Source: Actinoplanes sp. NBRC 103695 (GTDB taxonomy: Bacteria; Actinomycetota; Actinomycetes; Mycobacteriales; Micromonosporaceae). Taken from it: a DNA stretch of 64,000 nt. The notes under the pieces are model-generated. The model did no database searches. It saw only the letters and a list, made by a program, of their open reading frames with translations, and had not been told where the DNA came from. Below, in pieces: positions 1 to 7,803 of the stretch. The position numbers and the translations under genes were made by a program. Every line of letters begins with the position of its first letter. Position 1 is the first letter of the stretch. The stretch is taken from positions 62,001 through 126,000 of the forward strand of contig NZ_BSTL01000026.1 in assembly GCF_030269485.1 (NCBI RefSeq), in the 5' to 3' direction.

Positions 1-1260
1 GACGGCCAGACCGGCTCGCTGGCCGCCCTGGTGCGCCAGGCCGTCCTGTTCCATCGGCAGAACCCCGACCCCCGATCCGTCGCGTACGGGTGGGACGAGG
101 GCACCGCCCTGCGGCGGCTGGAGGCGGAGAACTGCCTCTACGCCCTGACCCGTTCGGCCGGGCTGATCCCGGGCATGACCGCGGACGCCCGCGTGCTCAC
201 CGGCAGCCGCTACTACGGGCCGCCGTACCACCCGGTGCACAACCACGGCCTGATGGCGAACCTGCAGCTGATCCGCGCCGGCGAGCTGCTGCGGCTGCCG
301 GCCTGGCGCCGTACCGCGATGAACCGGATCCTCACCGAGGCGCCGCTGGCCTTCTCCCGGCGCGGCTTCTCGCTGGAACAGTCCTCGATGTACCAGCTGA
401 CCAACGCCACCCTGTGGGATCAGGCCGCGGCCCGGCTGACCGGCTACCCGGCCGCGGCGGCGCGGATCCGGGCGACGGTGCGGAACGCGTACGGCATCTT
501 CAGCTTCATGACCGAGCCGGACGGGAAGATCTCGCAGATCGGCGACTCGGACGAGATCGCCGGGCGGCCACGGGACCTGAAAGGCAACCGGGCCGTGCGC
601 GACGACCAGGCGGGCTGGGTCATCGGGCGCTGGGGCTGGACCGACCGCGACGCGCCGCACTACACGATCCGCTACGGCCCGGCCCGCCGCGCGCACGGTC
701 ACGAGGACCGGGCCGGCGGCGTGACCTGGTCGACCCGCGGCGTGCGGGTGCTCGTCGGTCCGGGCCGGTTCAGCTACGACCGGAACAACCGGTTCTCGCT
801 CTACCAGACCCGGCCGGACGCCCAGAACGTCGCGGTTCCGGCGGGTGGTGCGGTGCGCGGCGGGACATCGGCGATCACGAGTACGTTCGCCGCGACCAGC
901 CACGTCTTCGTGGTGCGGGACACCGTGTACGGCAAGGTGCACACCCGCGGCGTCACGGTGAACGCGACGATCGCCCGGATGGTGGTGTCCGACTCGTTCC
1001 GCGGGGTGGGCCGCTGGCGACAGCACTGGCACCTGGACCCGGACTGGGTGCGGCTGCCCGGCGCCGCCCTGGCCTTCCGGCACCCGGCCGGGCGGCGGCT
1101 GACCGTCACCACGACCGGCCGGGTCACCGCCGTGCCGCGCGGCTCACCCGCCGGGCCGGCCGGCTGGCACTTCCCGCGGTTCCAGGTGCGCGAGGCCGCG
1201 TACCAGATCATGGTCGACAACGTCGGCGCCTGGACCACGACCACCTTCCGCGTAACCTAA
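1..1260 (+). CDS. Heparinase II/III-like polysaccharide lyase (3' part)
   Basis: The frame is open from base 1, so this is the C-terminal ~419 residues of a gene that starts outside the window. The first in-window GTG (base 31) is probably not the real start. The first half looks like the helical toroid of heparinase II/III-type lyases (YYGPPYHPVHNHGLMANLQL, then SMYQLTNATLW). The second half is beta-rich with the motif YGPARRAHGHEDRAG, typical of the C-terminal sheet domain that carries a catalytic or metal-binding histidine. Such enzymes cleave uronic-acid polysaccharides by beta-elimination, usually outside the cytoplasm; the substrate cannot be told from this part. It ends ATTTCCGCGTAACC-TAA-like at 1260, immediately against the convergent GNAT gene. 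A carbohydrate-associated protein without lyase activity is the main alternative. Confidence 0.6.
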   Translation, partial: DGQTGSLAALVRQAVLFHRQNPDPRSVAYGWDEGTALRRLEAENCLYALTRSAGLIPGMTADARVLTGSRYYGPPYHPVHNHGLMANLQLIRAGELLRLPAWRRTAMNRILTEAPLAFSRRGFSLEQSSMYQLTNATLWDQAAARLTGYPAAAARIRATVRNAYGIFSFMTEPDGKISQIGDSDEIAGRPRDLKGNRAVRDDQAGWVIGRWGWTDRDAPHYTIRYGPARRAHGHEDRAGGVTWSTRGVRVLVGPGRFSYDRNNRFSLYQTRPDAQNVAVPAGGAVRGGTSAITSTFAATSHVFVVRDTVYGKVHTRGVTVNATIARMVVSDSFRGVGRWRQHWHLDPDWVRLPGAALAFRHPAGRRLTVTTTGRVTAVPRGSPAGPAGWHFPRFQVREAAYQIMVDNVGAWTTTTFRVT

Positions 1261-1673
1261 GCCGGTTCCCAGAGCAGCATCTGGCGGTGCTGCCTGAACC
1301 CGTTACGCAGGTAGAAGTCGACCGCGCGGCGACCGGAGTGCACGGTCACGTGCACCAGCCCGCGGGTACGGGCCTCGGCCAGGATCGCGGCCATCAGCGC
1401 ACCGCCGACGCCGCGGCCGCGGTACTCCTCGCGGACCATCACCGACTGGACGTCGCCGTAGAGCCGGTGAGGCGACCCGTTACCGGGCACCCGCTCCGCG
1501 ACGTGCAGCCAGGCTGAGCCGACCACGGCGCCGCCGACCACGGCGACGAACGGCAGGTGCGTCGCCGCATGGGCGGCCACCCAGCCGGCGAACGCCGCCA
1601 GCTCGTCCGGTCCGAGCTCCCGCAGCTCCGCGAGCGCCGCGACATCCTCGACGCCGCCCCTCCGCACGATCAC
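1257..1673 (-). CDS. GNAT family N-acetyltransferase
   Basis: Small acetyl-CoA-dependent acyltransferase, ~138 residues from the GTG at 1673 (VIVRRGGVEDVAAL). The acetyl-CoA loop is visible as EYRGRGVGGALMAAILAEA, preceded by the beta-strand SVMVREE and followed by VTVHSGRRAVDFYLRNGF, which is the usual C-terminal GNAT pattern. An in-frame ATG at 1721 would add 16 residues that do not look like GNAT sequence and would run into the leader of the divergent sigma-factor gene, so the shorter start is preferred, although neither start has a clear Shine-Dalgarno. The acceptor substrate is not predictable. The stop overlaps the stop of the convergent lyase gene by four bases. Confidence 0.75.
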   Translation of the reverse strand: MIVRRGGVEDVAALAELRELGPDELAAFAGWVAAHAATHLPFVAVVGGAVVGSAWLHVAERVPGNGSPHRLYGDVQSVMVREEYRGRGVGGALMAAILAEARTRGLVHVTVHSGRRAVDFYLRNGFRQHRQMLLWEPA

Positions 1674-1752
1674 CCGGCGGAGTTTAGGCCAGTGATGAGT
1701 TGTCGGGGCCGCACCCGTCATACCTAGGACGGAACACGACGGGAAGGATGAC

Positions 1753-2748
1753 GTGATGACTGCGGATACGCGGCTGACGGAGCTGGGCGCGGTGGACGAG
1801 CCGGCGTTCTCGGGGCTGGCCGAGCGGCACCGGCGGGAACTGCACGTGCACTGCTACCGGATGCTCGGGTCGTTCGAGGACGCCGAGGACACCGTGCAGG
1901 AGACGTTCCTGCGTGCCTGGCGGCGGCGGGAGACCTTCGAGGGGCGGTCGACGTTCCGGGCCTGGCTGTACCGGATCGCCACCAACGCCTGCCTGGACCT
2001 GCTCGCCAAGGTCCGCCCGGAACCCGCGACCGGCGGCGAGGCGCTGTGGCTGCAGCCCTACCCGGACCGGCTGCTCGACGAGCTGCCCGCGGGCGGCGCG
2101 GACGAGCCGGAGACGGTCGCCGTCGCGCGGGAGACGATCGAGCTGGCGTACCTGACCGCGGTCCAGCACCTGGCGCCGCGCCCCCGGGCCGTGCTGATCC
2201 TGCGGGACGTGCTCGGGTGGCCGGCCAAGGACGTCGCCGAGCTCCTCGGGGACTCGGTCAACTCGGTGAACAGCGCGCTGCAACGGGCCCGCGCCGGCAT
2301 GCGGGAGCATCTGCCCGCCGAGCGGCAGGACTGGACCGGCGGCGAGGAGGATGCCGGGACGCGGGAGCTGGTGCGCCGCTACACCGACGCCAGCGTGGCC
2401 ACCGACATCGACGGGCTCGCGGCCCTGCTGCGGGAAGACGTCCGCTGCTCGATGCCGCCCACACCCGGGCTGCACGTCGGCCGCGACACGGTGGTCAACG
2501 ACTGGGTCGAGAGCGGCTTCGAGGGCATGCGGGAGATGCGCACCGTCCGGACCTCGGTGAACCGGCAGCCCGCCGTCGCCTTCTACCTCTGGCGGCAGGC
2601 CGAGGGCGCCTACCTGCCCCTGACGATCGACGTCCTGCGTATCACCGGCGGGGCGATCGCCGAGATCGTCACGTTCCACAACGACCAGTTCCCCCGGCTC
2701 GGTCTGCCGGAGAGCCTTCCCGCGGACAGCACGGGGCAGTCCCGGTGA
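1753..2748 (+). CDS. ECF-type RNA polymerase sigma factor with SnoaL-like C-terminal domain (SigG type)
   Basis: 331 residues, GTG start followed at once by ATG, with GGAAGG about 5 bases upstream. Region 2 is clear (HVHCYRMLGSFEDAEDTVQE, then TFRAWLYRIATNACLDLL) and region 4 follows (AVLILRDVLGWPAKDVAELL, SVNSALQRARAGM). After about residue 200 comes a SnoaL/NTF2-like domain (YTDASVATDIDGLAALLRED...). This is the architecture of the actinobacterial SigG/SigX5-like ECF families, in which the C-terminal domain is thought to replace a separate anti-sigma factor. No anti-sigma gene adjoins it, in keeping with that. The target genes are not visible. Confidence 0.85.
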   Translation: MMTADTRLTELGAVDEPAFSGLAERHRRELHVHCYRMLGSFEDAEDTVQETFLRAWRRRETFEGRSTFRAWLYRIATNACLDLLAKVRPEPATGGEALWLQPYPDRLLDELPAGGADEPETVAVARETIELAYLTAVQHLAPRPRAVLILRDVLGWPAKDVAELLGDSVNSVNSALQRARAGMREHLPAERQDWTGGEEDAGTRELVRRYTDASVATDIDGLAALLREDVRCSMPPTPGLHVGRDTVVNDWVESGFEGMREMRTVRTSVNRQPAVAFYLWRQAEGAYLPLTIDVLRITGGAIAEIVTFHNDQFPRLGLPESLPADSTGQSR

Positions 2749-2782
2749 CGATCCCCGCCCCGGAACGGAGCCGCCGGCAAGG

Positions 2783-3463
2783 TCAGGTCGTGCCGCCGCC
2801 CCACATCTCGACGACCGTCCCGGGCTTGCCGGAGGCGATCAGGTCGAGGACGACGGCGACGATGTCACCGGGCGGGATCAACGGACGGGTGGCCGCCTGC
2901 TCGGCCGGGCTGAGCCGGGACCACTCGTCGTGGGCGCGGGGCAGGCCGATCCAGTCCGGGACCACGCACACGACGCGGACGCCCGGCTCGGCGCCCATCG
3001 CAGTGGTGAAGCGGATCAGGCCGGCCTTCGCGGCGCCGTAGTCGGGGGCGGCGTACGGCTCCGCGCCGACAGCGGCCGAGGAGGCGATGTTGACGACCGC
3101 GCCGCCGCCCAGCGCCCGCATCGGGTCCAGGCACAGCCGGGTCAGGAGCATGGGAGAGGTCAGGTTCAGGGTCAGCGTGGACGCCCACGACGACGTCCAG
3201 CCGCCGGCATTGTTGACCAGGATGTGCGGGCCGCCGAGGTCCCGTGCCACGGCCACGACATGCTCGGCGGCGGCCGGGTCGCTCAGGTCCGCGGGCACGG
3301 AAAGCGCCGGGACGCCGTACCCCCGGATCTGCTCGGAGGTCTGGGAAGCCGCCGCCTCGTCGACGTCGGCGACCACGACACCATGTCCGGCGCCGGCCAG
3401 CCCGAGGGCGATCTCACGGCCCAGCCCGCCGCCGCCCCCGGTCACGATCGCGATGTTCGTCAT
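2783..3463 (-). CDS. Short-chain dehydrogenase/reductase
   Basis: 226-residue NAD(P)-dependent Rossmann oxidoreductase. It starts MTNIAIVTGGGGGLGREIAL, the TGxxxGxG dinucleotide loop, followed by VVVADVDE (an acidic residue after strand 2, which favours NAD), NNAGG, and the catalytic S/YxxxK region (VVNIASSAAVGAE...YGAAKAGL). The ATG at 3463 overlaps the TGA of the upstream ECF41 sigma gene in an ATGA and has GGGAGG just before it, so the two are translated from one message. ECF41 sigma genes are known to sit next to carboxymuconolactone decarboxylases, oxidoreductases or epimerases; this gene fills the oxidoreductase slot. Substrate unknown. Confidence 0.85.
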   Translation of the reverse strand: MTNIAIVTGGGGGLGREIALGLAGAGHGVVVADVDEAAASQTSEQIRGYGVPALSVPADLSDPAAAEHVVAVARDLGGPHILVNNAGGWTSSWASTLTLNLTSPMLLTRLCLDPMRALGGGAVVNIASSAAVGAEPYAAPDYGAAKAGLIRFTTAMGAEPGVRVVCVVPDWIGLPRAHDEWSRLSPAEQAATRPLIPPGDIVAVVLDLIASGKPGTVVEMWGGGTT

Positions 3464-4350
3464 GCACCTCCCCTACCCGTCAGCGGCGGCCCCGACGCCA
3501 GGTGGGACAGCTTCGCGGGATTGCGGACGTAGTAGAGGCCGGCGATCCGCCCGCCGGACACCCGGGCCGTCAGCACGCCGTCGAGTTCGCCGTCCAGGTG
3601 GACGACCAGCGCCGGGCCGCCGTTGACGATCCTGGTGTCGACGGTCAGGACGCCGGTCACCTTGCCGAGGCCGCCGGCCATGAAGCGGGCCACCCGGTCG
3701 GCGCCGGTCATCGGTCGCACGGCCGCCTGCCGGACGCCGCCACCGTCGGCCACCAGCACGACGTCGGGCGCCAGCACGTCCAGCAGACCCTGCAGGTCAC
3801 CGGTTCGCAGGGCCCGCTGGAACGACTCCAGCGCCGCCCGGGTCTCGCTCGCGGACACCCGCTCGCGCGGGCGGCGGGCGTCGACGTGCCGGCGGGCCCG
3901 GTGCGCGATCTGCCGGACCGCCGCCGGCGTCTTGCCGACCGCCTCGGCGATCTCGTCGTAGCCCACGTCGAACGCCTCGCGCAGCACGAACACGGCCCGC
4001 TCGGTGGGCGACAGCGTCTCCAGGACCAGCATCATCGCCATCGACAGGCTCTCGGCGAGCTCGACGTCCTCGGCCACGTCCGGCGTGGTCAGCAGAGGCT
4101 CCGGCAGCCACGGGCCGACGTACGCCTCCCGGCGGCGGGCCATCGTGCGCAGCCGGTTGAGCGCCAGCCGGGTGGTGATCCGGACCAGGTATGTGCGCCG
4201 GTCGCGGACCTGCTCCAGGTCCACGCAGGCCCAGCGCAGCCACGTCTCCTGCAGCACGTCCTCGGCGTCGGCGGCCGACCCGAGCATCTCGTACGCGACG
4301 GTGAAGAGCAGGTTGCGGTATCCGACGAAGGTGTCGGTGTGATCGAGCAT
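3460..4350 (-). CDS. ECF41-family sigma factor (SigJ-like) with SnoaL-like C-terminal regulatory domain
   Basis: 296 residues from the ATG at 4350 (MLDHTDTFVGYRNLLFTVAYEM). Region 2 (LGSAADAEDVLQETWLRW), the linker motif WLPEPLL that marks ECF41, and region 4 (LSPTERAVFVLREAFDVGYDEIAEAVGK) are in order. The C-terminal SnoaL-like domain carries variants of the ECF41 signature motifs: DGGGV (family DGGGK) near residue 213 and NPAKL (family NPDKL) near the end. In ECF41 proteins this domain both activates and restrains the sigma part. The frame runs further upstream, but that part lies antisense to the divergent CMD gene and does not look like sigma factor, so it is excluded. The context is classic: SDR downstream, carboxymuconolactone-decarboxylase-type gene divergent. 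Confidence 0.9.
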   Translation of the reverse strand: MLDHTDTFVGYRNLLFTVAYEMLGSAADAEDVLQETWLRWACVDLEQVRDRRTYLVRITTRLALNRLRTMARRREAYVGPWLPEPLLTTPDVAEDVELAESLSMAMMLVLETLSPTERAVFVLREAFDVGYDEIAEAVGKTPAAVRQIAHRARRHVDARRPRERVSASETRAALESFQRALRTGDLQGLLDVLAPDVVLVADGGGVRQAAVRPMTGADRVARFMAGGLGKVTGVLTVDTRIVNGGPALVVHLDGELDGVLTARVSGGRIAGLYYVRNPAKLSHLASGPPLTGRGGA

Positions 4351-4359
4351 GTCCCTCAA

Positions 4360-4386
4360 GACACCGCTCCCCCGGCTCGTGTGACA
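4360..4386 (-). promoter_or_regulatory. Candidate ECF41-type autoregulated promoter
   Basis: On the minus strand, TGTCACA (4386 to 4380) is followed after 16 bases by TGTC (4363 to 4360). ECF41 promoters are known to read TGTCACA-N16-CGTC, so this is one mismatch from consensus with exact spacing. Only nine bases separate it from the ATG of the ECF41 gene, so the transcript would be leaderless or nearly so. Confidence 0.6.
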
Positions 4387-4396
4387 GGGTCGGACG

Positions 4397-4933
4397 GTGG
4401 CACACATCGATCTGGGCGACGCGGCCGAGCCCGGCATCCGCGGACTGTTACGGTACCGGCCGCCGACCGGGCGGGCATTGATGCGGCTCGCGGACGCGTT
4501 GCTGCGCGGGGAGAGTTCGCTGACGCCCGGCGAGCGGGAGCTGATCGCGGCGTACGTGTCGGCCCTGAACGACTGCGTCTTCTGCCGGTTGTCGCACTCG
4601 GCGGCCGCCGCGGCGCAGCTGCCCGGCGGCCGTGCTCTGGTGGACGCGGTGCTCGACGATCCGGAGACCGCGCCGATCCCGGCGAGGACGCGGGCGTTGC
4701 TGCGCGTCGCGGCGGCGGCCCGGGAGGACGGCCACGCGGTCACCGCCGAGCTGGTGGCCGGCGCCCGGGCAGAGGGCGCCACCGACCTCGAGGTCCACGA
4801 CACGGTCCTGATCGCCGCGGCGTTCAGCATGTTCAACCGGTACGTCGACGGGCTGGGCACGGCCGCTCCGGACGACCCCGCCGCCTACCTGCCGGGCGCC
4901 GAGCGGATCGCCCGGCAGGGCTACTCCGGGTAG
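4397..4933 (+). CDS. Carboxymuconolactone decarboxylase/AhpD-like peroxidase-related protein
   Basis: 178 residues, GTG start (VAHIDLGDAAEPGIRGLL). The AhpD-fold signature is plain: LTPGERELIAAYVSALNDC followed by VFCRLSHSAAA, giving the CxxC pair (DCVFC) and the histidine three residues on that make up the disulfide/proton-relay site. Members reduce peroxides through a thiol pair or act as gamma-carboxymuconolactone decarboxylases. The CxxC-xxxH form and the overall pattern (ELVAGARAEGATDLEVHDTVLIAAAFSMFNR) fit the peroxidase-related uncharacterised subgroup. It is divergent from the ECF41 sigma gene, a conserved pairing, so it is the likely regulatory target. Confidence 0.85.
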   Translation: MAHIDLGDAAEPGIRGLLRYRPPTGRALMRLADALLRGESSLTPGERELIAAYVSALNDCVFCRLSHSAAAAAQLPGGRALVDAVLDDPETAPIPARTRALLRVAAAAREDGHAVTAELVAGARAEGATDLEVHDTVLIAAAFSMFNRYVDGLGTAAPDDPAAYLPGAERIARQGYSG

Positions 4934-4942
4934 GCGACGGGG

Positions 4943-5662
4943 ATGCGGCCGATGACGGGCGGGCTGGTGTGCGGCGGCATCACGGCGGCGACGATCGGCG
5001 GGGTGCTGGCCGCGCTGGACGACTACCAGGTGCGCGACTTCTCGGACATGGACCCGGTGATCGGGGTGGCGGGCGGGGCGTTCGCCGCGACGATCGCGGC
5101 CATGCTGATCCTGATCGTGCATCGGCGGCCGTCCGCGCACGCCGTCGTGCCGCTGCTGCTCGTGCCGCCGGTGCTGACGAGCCTGACGACCGGCCTGGAA
5201 CGCGACCGGCTGGAGGCGGCCGTGCTGTGGGGCGCGGTCGCGATGGCGGTGCAGCTGCTCGTGGCGACGCGGTGGTGGCGGCGGGCGGTCCCGGCCATCC
5301 TGCTCGTCTGCCTGGCCGGCGCCGGCGCGACGTGGGCCGTGCAGGAACATTGGCGGGCGCACGCGTTCGAGGCGCTGGGCGTGCCGCTCTACGTGCCCGA
5401 CGCGCCGGGGTACCGGCTGACCGGCGCGCACCCCGGGCGTTACTCGCTGATCGTGCGGCTGGAGGGCGCCGCCGGCGGTTTCGACGCGGTGGTGGAACGT
5501 GCCTGGCCGTCGTGCCCGGAGCGGGACCGCGCCCAGATCTGCCTGCCGGACGGGTATGCGATGACGCTGCACCCGGCCCAGGGCCAGGTCCGGGTGCGGA
5601 AGGCTGACGGGTCGGAACTCGCGCGCCTGCCCGGTTCGGTAACGCTCACCGAGGCCGACTGA
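4943..5662 (+). CDS. Multi-pass membrane protein of unknown function
   Basis: 239 residues. It begins nine bases after the CMD stop, so it is probably co-transcribed. Four hydrophobic segments are visible in the first ~130 residues (GGITAATIGGVLAAL; VIGVAGGAFAATIAAMLILIV; AVVPLLLVPPVLTSLTT; VPAILLVCLAGAGATWAV), with a WWRR turn between the third and fourth. A ~110-residue soluble tail follows (HAFEALGVPLYVPDAPGY..., ending GSVTLTEAD) with two cysteines that could pair outside the membrane. I do not recognise the family. Its 3' end overlaps the decayed amylase fragment on the other strand. Confidence 0.7.
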   Translation: MRPMTGGLVCGGITAATIGGVLAALDDYQVRDFSDMDPVIGVAGGAFAATIAAMLILIVHRRPSAHAVVPLLLVPPVLTSLTTGLERDRLEAAVLWGAVAMAVQLLVATRWWRRAVPAILLVCLAGAGATWAVQEHWRAHAFEALGVPLYVPDAPGYRLTGAHPGRYSLIVRLEGAAGGFDAVVERAWPSCPERDRAQICLPDGYAMTLHPAQGQVRVRKADGSELARLPGSVTLTEAD

Positions 5663-6027
5663 AGATGCCGTAACCGAAGCCGGCCGTCCGGGCCCGGCCC
5701 GTCGGCGGCCAGCTCCGCCCGGAACCACGGATGCTCGATCGAGGTGTGCCCGGCGACCAGGTCGAGCAGCACCCGGATGCCGCGCTCCCGGGCCTTGGCC
5801 ACCAGCTCGGCCATGTCGTCGTCGGTGCCGTACCGCGGCGCGACGGTCAGGTAGTCGGCCACGTCGTAGCCGGCGTCGGCGAACGGCGACGTGAAGCACG
5901 GGTTGAACCAGATCACGTCGACGCCGAGCGACGCGATGTCGTCCAGCCGGTCGATCACGCCCCGCAGGTCGCCGACCCCGTCACCGTTGGAGTCGGCGAA
6001 CGACTGCGGGTGGATCTCGTGCATCAC
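5650..6027 (-). pseudogene. GH13 alpha-amylase-family remnant
   Basis: Only about the first 115 residues of a GH13 enzyme remain: HEIHPQSFADSNGDGVGDLR, then LGVDVIWFNPCFTSPFADAGYDVADY and GIRVLLDLVAGHTSIEHPWF, which are the opening strands and first conserved region of the amylase barrel. The second catalytic region and everything after it are missing. Near 5690 the frame changes: another frame reads GYGIFSRPR and stops. Upstream, EWLADAV is still readable in frame inside the 3' end of the neighbouring oxidoreductase gene, so the N-terminus has been overrun too. A complete GH13 enzyme would be 500 or more residues. This is a degraded fragment, not a working enzyme. Confidence 0.75.
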
Positions 6028-6055
6028 CGCGTCGGCGAGCCACTCGCGGCCGACG

Positions 6056-7111
6056 CTAGGACGGCGCCCGGTCGGGGACGGTGCACGTGGTGGTGAGCTC
6101 GGTGACCTCGCCCGAGGTGAGGGCCAGCATCACCTCGAGGACGTGCAGGGCGACGTCGGCGCCGGTGCGGTGCGGCGTACCCGTCTCGACGGCCGACGCC
6201 AGATCGACCAGGCCGGTCCCGCGTCCGCCGGGGTTGTAGCCGGCGTTCCACGACACCTTCGCCCACTCGGGCGACGACCGGGTGAAGATCTCCACGTCGC
6301 CGTCGAAGCGGTTGGGGTCGGGCACCGAGAGCGAGCCGTCGGCGCCGTACACCTCGATGTGCGGCAGCCGGGCCGCCCACGTGTCGAAGCTGAACAGCAC
6401 CGTGGTGACCGCCCCGCCGGCGTGCTCCAGATAGCCCGTGGTGTGCGTGTCGATCGTGACCGGGAACCCGGCGCCCGCCTTCGGGCCGGAGCCGATCGTC
6501 CGCGTCGGGTGCGGGCGGACCGAGACGCCACTCACCCGCCGGATCGGGCCGAGCAGATGCACCAGCGTGGTCAGGTAGTACGGGCCCATGTCGAGCACCG
6601 GGCCGCCGCCGGGCTGGTAGTAGAACTCCGGGTCGGGATGCCAGCGCTCGTGGCCCGGCGTGGTCATGAACGCGGTCGCGGCGTGCGGGGCGCCGATCAC
6701 GCCGGAGTCGAGCACGGCCAGCGCGGTCTGGATGCCCGCACCCAGCACGGTGTCCGGCGCGCACGCCAGGCGCACCCCCGCCTCGTCGGCCGCCGTCAGC
6801 ATGGACCGGGCCTCGTCCATGGCCGGGGCGAGCGGCTTCTCGCCGTACACATGCTTGCCGCTCTTGATCGCCTGCAGCGCGACCGGCGCGTGACCGGCCG
6901 GCGTGGTCAGGTTGAGGACCACGTCGACGTCCGGCGACGCGCAGAGATCGGCCAGGTCCAGGACGCGTGCGCCGGGATGACGGTCGGCCAGGGCCGACGC
7001 CCGCGCGGGGTCCAGGTCGGCGACGGCGGTGACGGGCAGTTCCGGGTACGCGAGGAGCGTGTCGCTGTACTGGGCGCTGATCTTGCCGGCGCCGACGATG
7101 CCGACCCTCAT
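6056..7111 (-). CDS. Gfo/Idh/MocA-family NAD(P)-dependent oxidoreductase
   Basis: 351 residues from the ATG at 7111 (MRVGIVGAGKISAQYSDTLL). The N-terminal Rossmann fold has GxGxxx (GIVGAGKI), and the family hallmark EKP is present (GKHVYGEKPLAPAMDEA). The C-terminal GFO_IDH_MocA domain begins with DMGPYYLTTLVHLLGP. Members oxidise or reduce sugars, inositols and derivatives at a hydroxyl carbon. The start overlaps the stop of the upstream ThuA-like gene by ATGA, and this oxidoreductase-ThuA pairing is common in carbohydrate-use operons. The longer open frame upstream is antisense shadow and is excluded. Confidence 0.9.
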   Translation of the reverse strand: MRVGIVGAGKISAQYSDTLLAYPELPVTAVADLDPARASALADRHPGARVLDLADLCASPDVDVVLNLTTPAGHAPVALQAIKSGKHVYGEKPLAPAMDEARSMLTAADEAGVRLACAPDTVLGAGIQTALAVLDSGVIGAPHAATAFMTTPGHERWHPDPEFYYQPGGGPVLDMGPYYLTTLVHLLGPIRRVSGVSVRPHPTRTIGSGPKAGAGFPVTIDTHTTGYLEHAGGAVTTVLFSFDTWAARLPHIEVYGADGSLSVPDPNRFDGDVEIFTRSSPEWAKVSWNAGYNPGGRGTGLVDLASAVETGTPHRTGADVALHVLEVMLALTSGEVTELTTTCTVPDRAPS

Positions 7112-7794
7112 CGGGCCGCCCACAGCAGGCCGCGCTCGACGATCGTGCGGACGTTCTCGTCCTGGAGCACCTCGACCCGGTGACCGGGCGTGCAGACGAA
7201 GACCTTGCCCTCGCCCCACTGCCTGGTCCAGATCGCCGGCGCGGTGATCGGCCGCGTCCACTGGCCCCACGGCCGGACCGCGGTGGTCGTGGTGGCGAGC
7301 ACGTCGTTGTAGTCGTCGGTGAGCACCCAGTACTGCTCGGTGTGCAGGTCGAAGTCGTCCAGCCCGGCGGTGATCGGGTGTTCCCGATCGACCAGGTTGA
7401 TCCGGTGGTCGACGTAGTTGTCCGACATGTCCCCGGTGCGCTTGCCGGGCTCCTCCCGGGCGGCGTGGGTGGCGAACTGCCCGCCGACCAGTTGCAGGTA
7501 GTCGGAGCTGGCGCGGTAGGAGTCGCAGATACCCCCGTGCCAGCCCGCCAGGCCGGTGCCGGCCGACACCGCCGCGATCAGGCCCTGGACCTGGTCGCGT
7601 TCGATGGTCGACATGGTCATGGACTGCACCACGAGATCCACCGACGCCATGTACGAGGCCTCGGCGTAGACCGCCGGCGACTCTTCCACGCGTACGGAGA
7701 AATCATTGTCTTTGAGAAAGGGCAGGAACAACTCGGTGGCCTCGACGGGCTGATGCCCCTCCCAGCCGCCACGGACTACCAACGCTTGACGCAT
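7108..7794 (-). CDS. ThuA-like domain protein (trehalose-utilisation type)
   Basis: 228 residues, a class-I glutamine-amidotransferase-like fold: MRQALVVRGGWEGHQPVE at the N-terminus, DLVVQSMTMSTI, then GTGLAGWHGGICDSYRASSDY, which is the ThuA signature around WHGG. It ends with the conserved HRVEVLQDENVRTIVERGLLWAAR. ThuA proteins accompany trehalose and other disaccharide oxidation pathways; their exact reaction is not settled. It heads a two-gene operon with the Gfo/Idh/MocA oxidoreductase and starts ten bases after the stop of the upstream TrpB2 gene, so all three may be one transcript. Confidence 0.85.
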   Translation of the reverse strand: MRQALVVRGGWEGHQPVEATELFLPFLKDNDFSVRVEESPAVYAEASYMASVDLVVQSMTMSTIERDQVQGLIAAVSAGTGLAGWHGGICDSYRASSDYLQLVGGQFATHAAREEPGKRTGDMSDNYVDHRINLVDREHPITAGLDDFDLHTEQYWVLTDDYNDVLATTTTAVRPWGQWTRPITAPAIWTRQWGEGKVFVCTPGHRVEVLQDENVRTIVERGLLWAAR

Positions 7795-7803
7795 GCCCCA
7801 TTC

